Source: Capronia americana (lineage: Eukaryota; Ascomycota; Eurotiomycetes; Chaetothyriales; Herpotrichiellaceae). From it: 64,000 nt of DNA. The notes below the pieces were generated by a model, which had not been told where the DNA came from, ran no database searches, and worked only from the letters and a program-made list of their open reading frames with translations. Shown in pieces: positions 18,941 to 31,153 of the stretch. A program made the position numbers and the translations under genes. The stretch lies in assembly GCA_016110215.1 (NCBI GenBank), contig JADWQD010000002.1:868001-932000 (forward strand). The letters are read 5' to 3'. The stretch's first letter is position 1; each line of letters starts with the position of its first letter.

Positions 18941-21900
18941 TCATGTCGGTCCGGTGATTGAGAAGGACGGTACCGGCACGTCTTTCCTCTCTGCAGCGGT
19001 GTCGTCGTCTTCATTGTCGTCTCTTGCCTTGCCCTTTTCGGTGACGTGAATTTGTTCCGTGGGAACAGGCGTCAGCGAGGAGGGAACGCGAGTGGCCTCG
19101 TCCACGGTCGCGGGTTGCTTCTCCGTCAAGGCGATGGAGGATGGTCTTTCTTCGTCAACGGGCGGCTCTTCGTCCTGTTCGGCAGCCTTCTTGCCCGTCA
19201 TTTTACGCACAACCCGCTTGGTGAACCGTGATGTGGCGCGGAAAACCTGTGCGACCGGGTGGAAAACAACGTGCAGGACCCTCCACATCGGGCGGAGCAC
19301 AAAGGTCAAGCCTCCGAGCGCGCCGTTGAAGACGACTGCGAACCAAGCATCCGGGAAGCACCGGACCAAGACGCCCCACAGCAGACAGGGTAGTGCCACG
19401 AGCAGGGAGATGGCCCATTGAGGACCATCCAGGGCCGTGATGCTGAACGCCGCACCGCCGACGAAGACGATCATGATCTGCCCGCCGACCATGATGCAGT
19501 TGATCCCGATGAACCAGAAGTTCTTGTGGATGTTCTCGAAGATGTTGAACTTGTTGTCCAGGCGCCTGTTGTTGAGTTCGTTGAAGATCTGCATCCAGAC
19601 GAAGGCGTTGAAGACAATCGTGTTGAGCTCCTTGCGCTGATGTGGCTCGTACGACAGGATCGACATGCCGGCAAAGTAGAGCACGAACGTGACCACGAGT
19701 TGGTAGATTGCCTGGCCGACAATCATCTTCCACATGTTGATCGTGATGAGCGGATCGGATTTCGGCTGCGGGGGCCGGTCGAGGATCTTCTTCGTCGGAG
19801 CATCGGTGGCGAGGGCCAGTGCTGCGAGCGTGTCCATGATGAGGTTCACCCACAGGAGCTGCACGGCTGTGAGGACCGAGTGGTTCGAGTCGTTTGAGAC
19901 GGCTGACACGAACGTCAGGATCACTGCTGTGATGTTGACTGTGATCTGGAACTGAAGAAACTTCTTGACTGCGTCGTTGACGGCTCGCCCCCACATCAGG
20001 GCGGTGATGGTCGAGGAGAAGTTGTCATCGAGCAAGATGATCGAGGATGCCTCCTTGGCGACCTCGGTGCCCGCGATGCCCATACTGAATCCTACGTCGG
20101 CCATCTTCAAGGCCGGCCCGTCATTAGTGCCGTCACCGGTCACTGCGACGGTCTCGCCGAGGTGCTTCAGGCGACCGACCAGAATGCGTTTGTCCTCGGG
20201 GGAAGACCGCGCCAGGACTCGCAGACGAGGGAGGATATTATCCATCTCTTCGTTCGAGAGTTGCCGGAACTTGGGACCTTCCATGACGATACCGTCTTCG
20301 TCCTTGCGAAGGATGCCGCAGTCGCTGGCAATCGCACGGGCGGTGGTGACGTTGTCGCCCGTGACCATGCGCACCACCACGCCGGAATGTTGACACTGTG
20401 CAACGGCTTCGACAACGCCTTCTCGGAGAGGGTCGTGAATGCCCACGACGCCGATCCACGTCATTTCGTGGAAGATGTCGGCAAAGTCGGCCATCTTGGG
20501 ATCCTCCTCGAGCGTCTTCGCCTCGGCGGGTGGCCACTGCGGAAAGTCCTTGTACAGCATGCCGATAGTGCGCAGAGAGTGCTGGGCGTACTCTTCGATG
20601 ATTGCGCCAATGTTTTCCCGCTCTTCACCCGTCATGTCCGTGACTTCGTACTGCTTGTCGTAGATGTTGGAGATCGTCTTGGTCGAGTTTGCCAGCATGA
20701 TTTCGGCGGCGCCTTTAACAAAAAGACGGTACCTGCCCTTGTGCTTGATGACTATGCCCATGCATTTGCGCGTCGAGTCGAACGGAATGAGCTGCTTGAT
20801 CTTGTAGCTCGATCGTTCGGCGGCCAAGTCGTCGAGACCGAGATTGTCCTTTGCGAGTTGGAGCAGCGCAACTTCGGTCTTGGAGCCGATAAAGGTGGGC
20901 ACGCCCTTCTCTTCACCCTCAAAAGCTGTGCTGTTGAGCGTGATGGACAGTCGGAGCAGCTCCTTGACCTCAGCGGTCAGGTTGCCGAACATGGTAGCAA
21001 ACGAGACGGCGCTCTCGTCCGACTGTGACGAGGCGAACTTCTCCTTTGCACCCAGCGTGCCGGCCACGACGGTCATTTTGTTCTGGGTGAGCGTGCCCGT
21101 CTTGTCCGAACAGATTGTTGTTGCATTGCCCATGGTCTCACAGGCGCGGAGGACTCGGACGAGATTGTTCTCCTTCAGCATGCGTGTGGTGGCAAACGCC
21201 AAAGCCAAAGTGACGGCCAGAGGCAGCCCTTCAGGAACCGCGACAACGATGACCGTGATGGCGACGATTAGAATATCCAAGAATTCTTGGGCCTTTGTGG
21301 CCCCCGGACGCGTGTCACCGGAGAGATTGGAGACGAACTTGATCAACAGCACCAGGAACAAGAGCCCTGCAGCGGAGGAGCCAAGGCCACCGATCCAGTT
21401 GGCCAGCCTGCCAAGCTTGACTTGCAGAGGGGTGGGCTCGTTGTCGGTTTGAAGACTCATCAAGATCTTTCCGTACGAGCTGTTGACCCCAACGCTGGTG
21501 ACCAGATAGGTCCCGACGCCCTCGAGGACCTTCGCACCGCTGATGATGAAAGGATCGAGTTTGTTGGTAGCAGTGCCGTCCTGGATACGCTGCCATACTT
21601 CGTCGCCGGAAGTCTTCTTCATCTGGTCGGACTCACCCGTCGCTGACGATTCGTCACACTTCACGCCGTGGCCGGAGATGAAGATCCCGTCGGCCGGAAT
21701 GGCGTCGCCGGGCTCAAGATGGAGAACGTCGCCGGCGGTAATATCGTGGACGGAGATCTGGATCGACTTTCCCGACCGGATGACCTTGACTTCTCGGTCA
21801 TCTTTGCGTTTGTTGAGTTTGACGAATTGCCGTTCCTTTTGCCAGTCATTTGCGGCTCCGACAGTCACCACGATGATGATGGCAACACAAATCGCGACAC

Positions 21901-22824
21901 CTTCCACCCAGTCCACGCCCGACCCTCCATCCACGCTCTCATAGATGCCCAATGACAGCGAGATCACCGCCGCAATGGTAAGAAGGATGAGAATTCTGTC
22001 GTTGTACGCTCTCCAGATGAGGACAAGGATACTGTCCGGCTTTCTTTCTGGCAGGCGGTTGTCTTTGTAGACTCGGAGCCGGTCTTCGAATTGACCCTTG
22101 ACTTCCCGCGTGCTCACACTAGCTCGCGAATCTGACCGTCCTAGGGGAATGTTGGAGTATGCTTTATCCGATGCTGCCGCGACAGCCTCTTCGAAGGAGA
22201 CTTGTCCATCAAGGCGTGTTTCGTCGACCGACAACCCAGCCGTGATGCTCGTCCTGAGGCCTCGCTCCAGGCCTTTCAAGCCACCTAGTGCCTTGAACGC
22301 CGATAGTGATTTGGGGTTGAGGAGCTTGTTCAGCTGACCTGGCGAGAAGGCGAACGGATTGTTGGGTACGTCGAAGTCCTTTTCGTTCCCCTTGTCGGGT
22401 CGCAAGGCATCATCCGGTGACTCATATTCCAGACTAGATTTCGAATAAAAGGTCGCGCTCGATGTCGCTGAAATGCCAGAATTCGATCGGAATCTGGTTG
22501 CACCATCGGAAAAAGAGCCTGATCTCGAGTTGAGCGTCGATCCGTCAAACTGTGCTCTTCGTTCCGGCGTCGTTGGGGACAGATATGAGGCCTCGTCGAT
22601 GGCCGTCTGAGGCGGCGTAGACATGCTAGGTCCCCGTCTGTGGCCGCGCGGTGATGTTGGTGAAGCTGGTGATATCGGTGAGTCCGTTGGGGGCTGCTCC
22701 GAGAGGTTCTGTGGTCACGAAGGTTAGAAAGATGAAACATGCGGCAGCGATACATGTTCGTGACCCGACTTACAGATGTATCAACCGTTATTCGGGGGGC
22801 TGATGAGGGATTTGGCCCGTCCAT
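18941..22824 (-). CDS. PMC1: P-type Ca2+-transporting ATPase, vacuolar PMC1 type
   Basis: A 1272-residue protein on the minus strand from exons 22824-22774, 22708-22625 and onward without a break to 18941. A 65-bp intron (22773-22709) separates the first 17 residues from a Ser/Pro-rich second segment that reads in frame into the long open frame, so the internal ATG at 22624 is not the likely start. P2B pump features: CDESSATGESD in the actuator, the PEGLP membrane motif near residues 509-513, phosphorylated Asp552 in SDKTGTLTQNK, KGAAEIML nucleotide site, TGDGTNDGPALK hinge and ten membrane segments. Family knowledge: it pumps Ca2+ out of the cytosol, in fungi mainly into the vacuole, and in yeast is induced by calcineurin-Crz1. 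The C-terminal tail is acidic and charged, lacking the long calmodulin-binding tail of animal PMCAs. Confidence 0.94.
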
Positions 22825-24314
22825 GGCGGATGGCTGTGGCTGGCTCTTCTGAGGAGATCTGAGGTTGATTGATGGACAATCGGTGGGAGTTAGGCAAACA
22901 TAGCGCACTCAGCCTCGTTGATACAGCAGGGGCAGGGCGTTTGTATCGTGACAACAGTAGGCAACCAGGCGCTGCGAAAAGGCGGCTTTGGATATATTAT
23001 GATAAGAGCGAGACGAAAACTCTGCCCGAGCGAGACTCGCCATGATTGCAGCATCTGCCCGGCGCAGCCCAGCCAGGTTCTCTCAACACGTTGCGGGTGA
23101 GCTGTCTTGACGGGGTTGCCCAGAATGAGGCAGTGCACAATAGGCATTCTGGGCACGCAACGACCAGGCGATTTTGGCCACTCACACAACCGCGACTGTG
23201 ACACATTCGGCTTGTGTTTGAGGAGGCGCCTAAGCACTCCGCACTGGATCCCAGATTTTGACCGAAATCTGAATCCCTCATCTTGGTCCCAGCTGGCTTT
23301 CTCATGTTGTTTGTGACGCCCCAGACAGACGGAGCAAGATGCGGATCCGAAACGGACAAGGCTGGGCGCCAGGCATTTGGCCGGTCAGATCGTTAATGCA
23401 ACCGCGAGAATCACGCCTCTGGCGATATGTAAACCCCATGCCTGCGTTTGCCGGATTGTCTGTCTGAAGTCCCAAGGAATTCCAAGAATGCCCCAAGTCA
23501 GACCTGTCCGTTTCTGTGACGACAAGATTTGCAAATGAAATGAACGTCTTGGGTGCTTGGCCAACATCGGCGCCTGTCCTTGGCTCCTTGTCGCTCCCTG
23601 ATCTGCGTCATTCCAAGCAGTTGTCCGGTCACTATCACCTCAACGAAGGAAGGATGTGAGCCTGTGTGACACCTTGGCAAGCAATGTAAGCACACACCGT
23701 TCTCAAGCTCTAAACGTCATTCCAACAATTACTGTCATCAACTATGGAGTGTGTGTTCAGAGGCTGCGACGAGGAACACAGGCAGCAGCAAGCAGCGGCC
23801 GGAAAAACTTCCTTTCCGGGACATCTCCAGCACCAGCCACAGGGTGATTGTGGCTAGTGTTAGTGGCAGAATCAAGCCACAGCTGAGGGGCAGAAGCCGA
23901 GGTCAGGCAGCCTTGCCACCTCCGTGGCTGAGCCTCACTTGCGCTTTACCACGCACTCTACGAGTACGAGTACACTGACAGTTTCCTGCAACCTTGCTTC
24001 TTTTGATTGCCGAGATCAGCAGGTGATCGATCGTTCTGGTCCAGAGCAGCGCTCTCCGATCCAGCCACTTTCCGCGAATGCCGAGTCGCAGTGCTTGGGT
24101 TGCGGATTCGGGCTGGGCGTCGCTTTCAGAATCGATCCTCGTGCATTATGATCACCAACCTTGGAGTCTTATCGTGAATATGCAAAAGAATCAAATCCAC
24201 TCTCATTCACCCTAGAAGAGGCTATGCTTTGAACGCGCCAATCGCAACCGCTCGAACGCAGACTCAGCCTCATTCGAAGCACGATAGACCGAGTGGTTCA
24301 GAGCGAAACTCGCT
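22825..24314. other. Intergenic, no recognisable gene
   Basis: About 1.5 kb, including the promoter of the Ca2+-ATPase gene (minus strand) on the left. Only short overlapping frames of at most about 120 codons are present. A CTACGAGTACGAGTACAC stretch lies near 23959. Confidence 0.5.
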
Positions 24315-26019
24315 TTATCTCCACTGGAAGGGGGGGATCCCAAGACTTGCGTGTCTCTCGGCCACAGACCTGCACCAGGCTAGCTCATGCGACACATCGA
24401 CCGACCCTTCCATATGCACTCGACTGAAGAACTCCCACCCTGTCTCCAGAGGCCAGAGGGTTACAATCCGCCCAGCGACCTGAGATGCGCCTGTGTGGAA
24501 ATATTCCAGGCTCTGACATGCGAGACGAGACCACCGCAAGGCCTCCAGCACGGCCGAGCTTGGATCGATGTCAGATGTGGGCGCACGCGAAAGCATCTCG
24601 TCCGAGATGGTGGCGATGAGAGCTGCGACATGCACTCTCACCGCCGTGTACATGGCAAACGCGATGGCAGTGGATGTGCCTGGGAAATCGAGGCGGTGTT
24701 CGTACACGCCTCCCCACGCGGACGGAGTCTTGATGTACAGAATTCCATGATGCCGTGATCGCAACAGGCCCTCCCACTCATCCAGTTCTTCCACGACTCT
24801 CCACGCTTTGTCCAGCCTTTCCTTCAGACAAGTGATTTGCCATCTTTTCGGCATGTCTTGCTTCACGATCTCTGGCAAGATTTTGAGAGCGATATCGAGC
24901 ATTGAGTGCAGAGGATGTTGGGCGAGTTCCACATGCTTCTTCCACGGGAAATCAGACCATTCTGGGTAGGAGAGGAATGCCCGTTGCCGGTGCATGAACA
25001 GGAACGGCGTCTGGATTGCACGGTAGCCATAAAAGTGCTCTCGAGCAGACGGTCGATTCAGTCCCTGTCCTTCTGGTCAGCATGGCCTATTTACGCCTCC
25101 AATGCCACGCGGCCATGGGTTCCTCTGAAGGGCGTGAAATCGAAAACAGGCATGGCAACAAGAGGCACAGTCCACTTACAGCAACACCACCGTGAAAGAT
25201 CAAAGCGCCCACCCCCAGAAGATGGCGGTTGAAGTTGTCCCACGACTTGTTGGCTATCAGCTCGGATATCGCGCAGGTCAACGCTGTGAGCGACAACATC
25301 GTCGGAGAGATGGTCATGTCGCCCTCTTGATACCTTGTCAACGTATATCGCAGACTTTGCAGCGCACGAGTCTGCATGTACGCGCTATGGAGAGTAATAT
25401 CAGGGTCTCTTCGATCCCTCCCGGCAATAGCGAGGGACGCCGCGAGCAGAGCTTCCATCAAGACTTCGGTTTCTGGTCTGCCGATTTCAAGGACTGCCGA
25501 TGTGGTCGACGTGGAGCAGCATATGGAGGTTCGTTGGCGTCGTCCATCGTTTGTCCGCTCACCGGTCGTTTCGGGTGGCACAAATCTGTGCTGAAGTGCC
25601 TGGACGAACGCCTCTTGGTAAGTCGTTCCTGCCAGTTTTGCTCCCATCTCGGCCGGTATGGCCCACAGCCAGTACTCCGGATCCTCTGGGGGGAAGACGG
25701 AAGGTCTGTACGCTTGGGGGCAGCCATTCGGGACGACTGTGATGGTTGGCAGCAGCCTTGTCGGCTGGCCTCCGCCCACGGGCGTCTGGCGTGATTGAAT
25801 TGGGCACTCGTCATTCGTCGGCTGTTGGGTAGCCTGCTCTACAAGCTTCTTTTCTTTCTGGCGCCGTCGAAAAGCCTGAACGTTGCTTGAGAAGGCGCTT
25901 TGTTAGTGCCTTGGACTCTCAACGACATCGGACTCGAATACTCACGCTCGGACTTTGGCTCTTCGCGCCTCCGCCCTCTCCGCCTCTGTGCCTGGCATTC
26001 GAGGTCGGCCGATTGGCAT
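24315..26019 (-). CDS. Putative transcription factor: bZIP-like basic region plus fungal regulatory domain
   Basis: A 509-residue protein on the minus strand from exons 26019-25946, 25885-25180 and 25064-24315. All three join in phase. The N-terminus after the first splice has a basic region, RRAKVRANVQAFRRRQKEKK, with the N-x-x-A-x-x-x-R spacing of bZIP DNA-contact helices. No leucine heptads follow, only a short polar linker. The remaining 430 residues are largely helical, with PEYWLWAIP and EHFYGYRAIQTPFLFMHRQ segments resembling the regulatory half of fungal-specific (Fungal_trans_2-like) factors. No Cys6 cluster is visible. The second intron (25065-25179) restores FHGGVA-GLNRPSAREHF. Role: probably nuclear gene regulation, target unknown. 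The family assignment rests on basic region and general pattern only. Confidence 0.75.
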
Positions 26020-29000
26020 CGTGATTTTTAATCCTCTTGCTGGAAAGGCCGTCTGGGGTCGCGTTTGGAAAATGCTGGACAAAATCGAAAATCAAAAAGG
26101 AAGGCTCCCAGGATTTTAGTGACAATGCCTGGTGAGTAGTAGCATTGTTTCATCATCACGAAGGCTATGAATCGGATTTTGGTCTCGAACACCGTGACTC
26201 TCACGCCCGATCCGAAAGCAACAGACCCGCCTTCTCGGTATACTGCTCAGCTTGGTATTTTGATCTCAGGGTCTGAGATTGGTTCAGGTCACCGAGCTGA
26301 TTACCTACACGCCGACTATGGGTGTTTCTCCAATGCCCATTCGGCGGGAGGCACATCCACGGGCGGCGGGCCAATTGACACACAGGAACAGCAGTTAGAT
26401 AAGCGTGTTGTTCTCCCGACCATGCCCGTCCGGGTAAATGACGCCCCCTTCCAGTTGGCTGGAGCTTAATGTTTCCCAATTCTACATCGCCACGTTCGCG
26501 GCACAGTCCCTGTCCACTTGCTGATTCCGGACTATAACGAACTTTGCTGGCAGATGTCGGACGCAAGGCTGAAAACTGGACTGGTATTGTAGACCCTCAA
26601 ACCCGTCGTTGCCGTCATCTGCCAACTGTTCCGCTACCCCGTACTCTCGGGTTCACCTTCTTGCCAGCCGCGTTCTTGAAATAAACGCCATTATCAAGCA
26701 ATGTCGGCCCCGATACATTTCTCACTAGCTCCGATCGACGCCCCCAGGGTAAGGATATTACTCACCGCTCGGAAAAACCGCATATCCACGGCAATACTTC
26801 GCGATTTGATATTAGTATGGCTTACCACCAGAACTTTGGCATTAGAGTTCGTCTCTGCGGCCTCATGGTACTACCCTGACTCAGGACACATATTTCACAC
26901 CGGTCGATTTCAAGTGTTTTGCGCACCTCTGTGAGATAAGCCGAGCAGCACTTGCCGTATAGACGGCGGTGTGCACCATTCAAGCCTGGTAGAGCTCGAC
27001 CGATATGTCGGCACACTCGTCACCCAGAATCCGGGTCAGGGGTTCCGCATCCATGCATGAAGAGAAACAGTGGGGTGGACTGCTGGTCTATACGTCTTGA
27101 CTGCCGCGAATGGCCTTCGTCGAACCCCTGAGACGGAACCAACTCCAATAACCGGCTCGGGTCAAAAGGACGCTGTACGACATTCCGGTATAGACCAATC
27201 TCTTTACGGTCAACCGGGAGAGAGCAGGGTCCCCAACGGTCGACAGGTGGCCGTAAACATGCCAGGGCGAAGATTCGAGCTATCTTAACTCCTTGAACGT
27301 CACCGCGAAGTCCGACGCAACTCCGCAAGTCCTGTCAGCCCGCAGAGAGTGACAATCTCGAACGCGGTACTCGGACTTGCACCTGCTCTTCGAAACGAGT
27401 ACTAGCCAAACGCAATTTGTCTACAGAGAGCACTCCCGGCAGTGTAGATCGGATCAAGCGACGACCATTTCTGCATTACCTAGAGATCGCCACACCATGT
27501 CATCATGCAGACATAAATACACGCCTGCATTGGTAAGCCTGATGATGGAGATCGATGTGGGCTTGAACCGTTGATTGCACCCACCTGGTGTTGGCGACTC
27601 AGCCGCCTGCGGGACCTGCAGACCAGATCGTTGGTGGCTTGCCTAGCTATGCTCTCTATTTCATGTTAGTGAGCTGAAATAAAGGCAATACATCGGCAGA
27701 AGGATTCCTGAAGACACTAGTCAGTGGGGTGCACAGCTGCGACGAAGGCTTCAACGAGACAAGATACAGCAGCCTCCATGAAATCAAATATCATGGTCAT
27801 CTCATACTGCTCCAGTGAGGAAAGAAGCCAACTCTTCCGTGATGGGCAGGGATATCCAGCACGGAGAAGACAGCGATGGTTCGACAAAACGTGAACAGGA
27901 GGTAAGGAATGAATCTCGCCAACTAGTTCAATGGCAGCAGGGATCTCTTCTTCCGATAGTACAGGGCCGCGTTCCATGTCTAAGGGGCCAGCGAAGTAGC
28001 AATTCCACATTTCCACAGCGAGAGCCGTCGCCCAGCGTGGCCAGCCAAGATATCAATCGAGTGACCCTGCCCTGGTGCCTAGGTCGATCCCTTTAATACA
28101 AGGTCAGTTACTATGGATGCCCTGGGAGATGATGACAAGAGCAAGTATACAACAACTACCACGACAGATGGGTTATCCTCTGTGCCTTCTACCTCTCTGT
28201 TACACATGCGAGCAGTAAATTGATGGCCATCCCTCTGCTCTTGCACCTCATACCAGCAGCAGCTGTGGGCCGTCCGGTGTGCTCGCTATCACTAGCCTCA
28301 ACAGTCTCTTCGATGCTTCGACGCCTTCACCAAAGAATGACGGCCTAGAATGCCAACCCCCCCATGCTTGTGCTGTTTGAAGGCACGAGCAACGTATTCA
28401 GGGCCGACAACTATCACCAGTCGCGCGCGCGAAACACAGTGGCGATCAACCATTCCTACAGTATACGGACATTTGTAGACATTATTGCCCATCCATGGCT
28501 TTGACTTTGATGCCGACTGCATGATTGAAGGATGCGAGGCTCCCGCCCGATGGACGGCATCGAGACACATTCCTAATTCCACCGCTTCGTGCAGAGATCG
28601 ATCAATGCTAATGGTCAGTTGTCAATAGATCCGTACCGCATCGCTAGCATGAGATGTTAACCTCATGGCACGCATGGGTGCTTGCTTGTATATAATTATC
28701 CATCGACCTGCGCTTCGCTTCGATTCTTCCATCCGACAGGGATGCTGGTCGCAAACACACACACAGAAACGCACCGATTCAGAGACGCAGATTAAAATAT
28801 CAGGTATCTGTGTAATTGTCCGTGCAGTTCTGTTCTCTTCGCTTCACTCCTTTTCGTCTCAATTTGTCCAAGCCACAAAGGCAGCAGCACGGTACATATG
28901 TAGGTTCGCACACAGCGTCACCCGTCAAAAGATTTGGAGAAATTGCTTGGCCTTTTCGTCGGCGCAAATCCCGACTCCTCAATCGCCGTCAATTCATCCT

Positions 29001-29727
29001 CCGGTCCTAGAGCGGCAATTGAGCTTTGGATTTTCTCCGCTTTCACTGCCTTTATCTTCCGGACTGGAGGCAATGCAACGCAATGCAACGGTGATTGGCA
29101 ATTTTAACCGCAGCTGTACAGTAAGTAGTACACAGTACGAACCGTCATGCGAGTCCCTCCCTCACGCATCGTGACGGTCCGTAGGGCGAAAGTTGGGGTT
29201 GCAGATCCGGGTGTGTGCCCTCTTCCTGCGGAGCGTAGCGTAGCAGGCAGGATATTACAGACAAAATGTTACCTTATTGTACTGTAGGTGTCCTCTGCAC
29301 CTGGCCCTGCCCACTGCGCGGCGCAGGCGGCTTTCTTTCCTCGACACAACAGCGATTTATTATTGACGTCATGGTAGGGTAAGGAGGTACTACAGTGACC
29401 TGACTAGGTGCCTTATTATATAATTACGCCGCGGTGAAGGGACACGACATCTGGTGTATGCGAGCACCTGAGGAAAGATTAACGAACGCACGCAGCGCAC
29501 ATTAATACAATAATTAATTACCCTGACACCAGTGCCATAGGGGGTAATTAATCGTTGTACATTACGTACGATTCGTTGCGGAACTGCTCATCTGCTCAAC
29601 TCTTCAATCGTGGTTCGATCTCACAAGAGAGAGGCAGGCACAACGACAGCCAGAACAGCGATATCAATTAAATAACCACCCCCAATCTGGGCTGATTCTA
29701 CCCCTACCATCATCAAAGTTATCCGAC
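26020..29727. other. 3.7-kb gene-poor stretch
   Basis: No complete gene is supported. Two minus-strand blocks (27717-28060 and 28298-28600) look weakly coding and are listed separately. The right-hand 700 bp before the oxidoreductase gene is AT-rich with TTAATTA blocks (about 29500-29560), presumably its promoter. Confidence 0.45.
27717..28600 (-). pseudogene. Possible coding remnant, unidentified
   Basis: Two minus-strand open blocks have protein-like composition. One, about 28600-28298, includes SLHEAVELGMCLDAVHRAG. The other, about 28060-27717, includes WATALAVEMWNCYFAGPLD and AAIELVGEIHSLPP. Between them lie stops in all frames and no clear splice pair, and upstream of each block there is an in-frame stop. 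I do not recognise the family. It could be the remains of a gene, an unrecognised multi-exon gene or chance. No function is proposed. Confidence 0.22.
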
Positions 29728-31153
29728 ATGGCGCCGCCGGCAGTGCTGATGGTCGGGACGGGAGAGTACACGACTGGATTCGTCTCCGGGGCTGCGTCGA
29801 CGTCGGACAAAAAAGTGGGAGTCGTTGGGTTGACGTGTAAGTGACCGTTGAGTTGCAGCAAGGTTCTGTTGCTGGGCGAGGTTCCGTCTACAAGGCACAC
29901 ATGATGATTTCTTCCCGACCCCTATCCCGGGCTGGATCCAGGTCACAAACCAGAACAAGACATCTTTGGAGCGCGTCACTAACGGAACACTAATACTAGT
30001 GTTTGACCTCCGCCGCCGAGGCAAAGTCTCGGACCTCTCGATGGTGGGCGTCTCGGGGAAGAAATTCCCGTCGATCCGCGAGCACCTGAAGAAGAACATC
30101 TCCGAGGCGTACAACGGGCTGGACGTGTCGTTCCAGTCGTTCCCGGCCGACGACCAGACCGACCCGGAAGCGTACAAGCGGGCCATCGACGCGCTCCCCA
30201 GCCGCAGCGCAGTCACCATCTTCACGCCGGACTCGACGCACTACGCCATCGCGCGCTACGCGATCGAGCGCGGCCACCACGTCCTGGTGACCAAGCCGGC
30301 GACCAAGCTCCTGGCCCACCACCTGGAACTGCTGGCGCTGGCGGACGCGCACGGCGTGCTCGTCTACGTCGAGCACCACAAGCGCTTCGACCCGGCGTAC
30401 GCGGACGCGCGGTTCAAGGCCCGCGCCCTCGGCGACTTCAACTACTTCTACAGCTACATGTCGCAGCCCAAGTCGCAGCTGGAGACGTTCAAGGCCTGGG
30501 CGGGCCGCGAGTCCGACATCTCCTACTACCTCAACTCGCACCACGTCGACGTCTGCGAGTGGATGGTGCGCGACGCCGGCTGGCGGCCCGCCACCGTCCG
30601 CGCGAGCGCCAGCGTCGGCATCTCCGAGGAGGTAGGCTGCGTCAAGGGCACCGAGGACACCATCACCCTGCTGGTCGACTGGACGCGCGAGAGCGACGCC
30701 AAGCGCGCCACGGGCATCTACACCGCGAGTTGGACCGCGCCGATGAACGCGGGCGTCCACTCGCAGCAGCACTTCCACTACGTGGCCTCGCGCGGCGAGA
30801 TCAACGTCAACCAGGCGAAGCGCGGGTATGACGTCGTGGACGAGACCGACCGGTCCGGCAGTGCCCTGAAGTGGTACAATCCGTTCTACATGCGGTATGC
30901 GCCGGATGAGGAGGGCAATTTTAACGGCCAGAGCGGGTACGGGTACGTGAGCTTTGAAAAATTCATCGACGGCGTCACGGCCGTGAATGACGGGCGCCTG
31001 ACCGTCGACCAGCTGGACAAGAGGGGCTTGCCTACGTTGAGGAACACGGTCCTCACCACGGCCATCCTGGAGGCCGGACGCAGGAGTCTCGATGAAGGGA
31101 ATCGGTTGGTTGAGATCGTCGTGGGCGACGCCGATCGCGTCGAACTCAAGTAG
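29728..31153 (+). CDS. Gfo/Idh/MocA-family NAD(P)-dependent oxidoreductase
   Basis: A 420-residue protein from exons 29728-29836 and 30000-31153. The first exon carries the dinucleotide-binding VLMVGTGEYTTGF (G-x-G-x4-G). The splice across a 163-bp intron yields VGLTLFDLRRRGKV, in phase. The second exon has the Rossmann remainder, the catalytic-region VTKPATK, where many relatives have E-K-P, and the C-terminal dimerisation and substrate domain with NSHHVDVCEWM, whose His/Asp replace the usual D-x3-H. Family knowledge: soluble oxidation or reduction of sugars, inositols or related polyols. The substrate is not predictable. Third codon positions in 30040-30900 are almost all G or C, far more than in neighbouring genes, which also leaves the complementary strand open for more than 400 codons. 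This could mean strong expression or foreign origin. Confidence 0.88.

Noticed and set aside
20162..21028. 288-codon plus-strand frame inside the Ca2+-ATPase gene
   Set aside because: It is an antisense shadow of a strongly conserved pump coding sequence.
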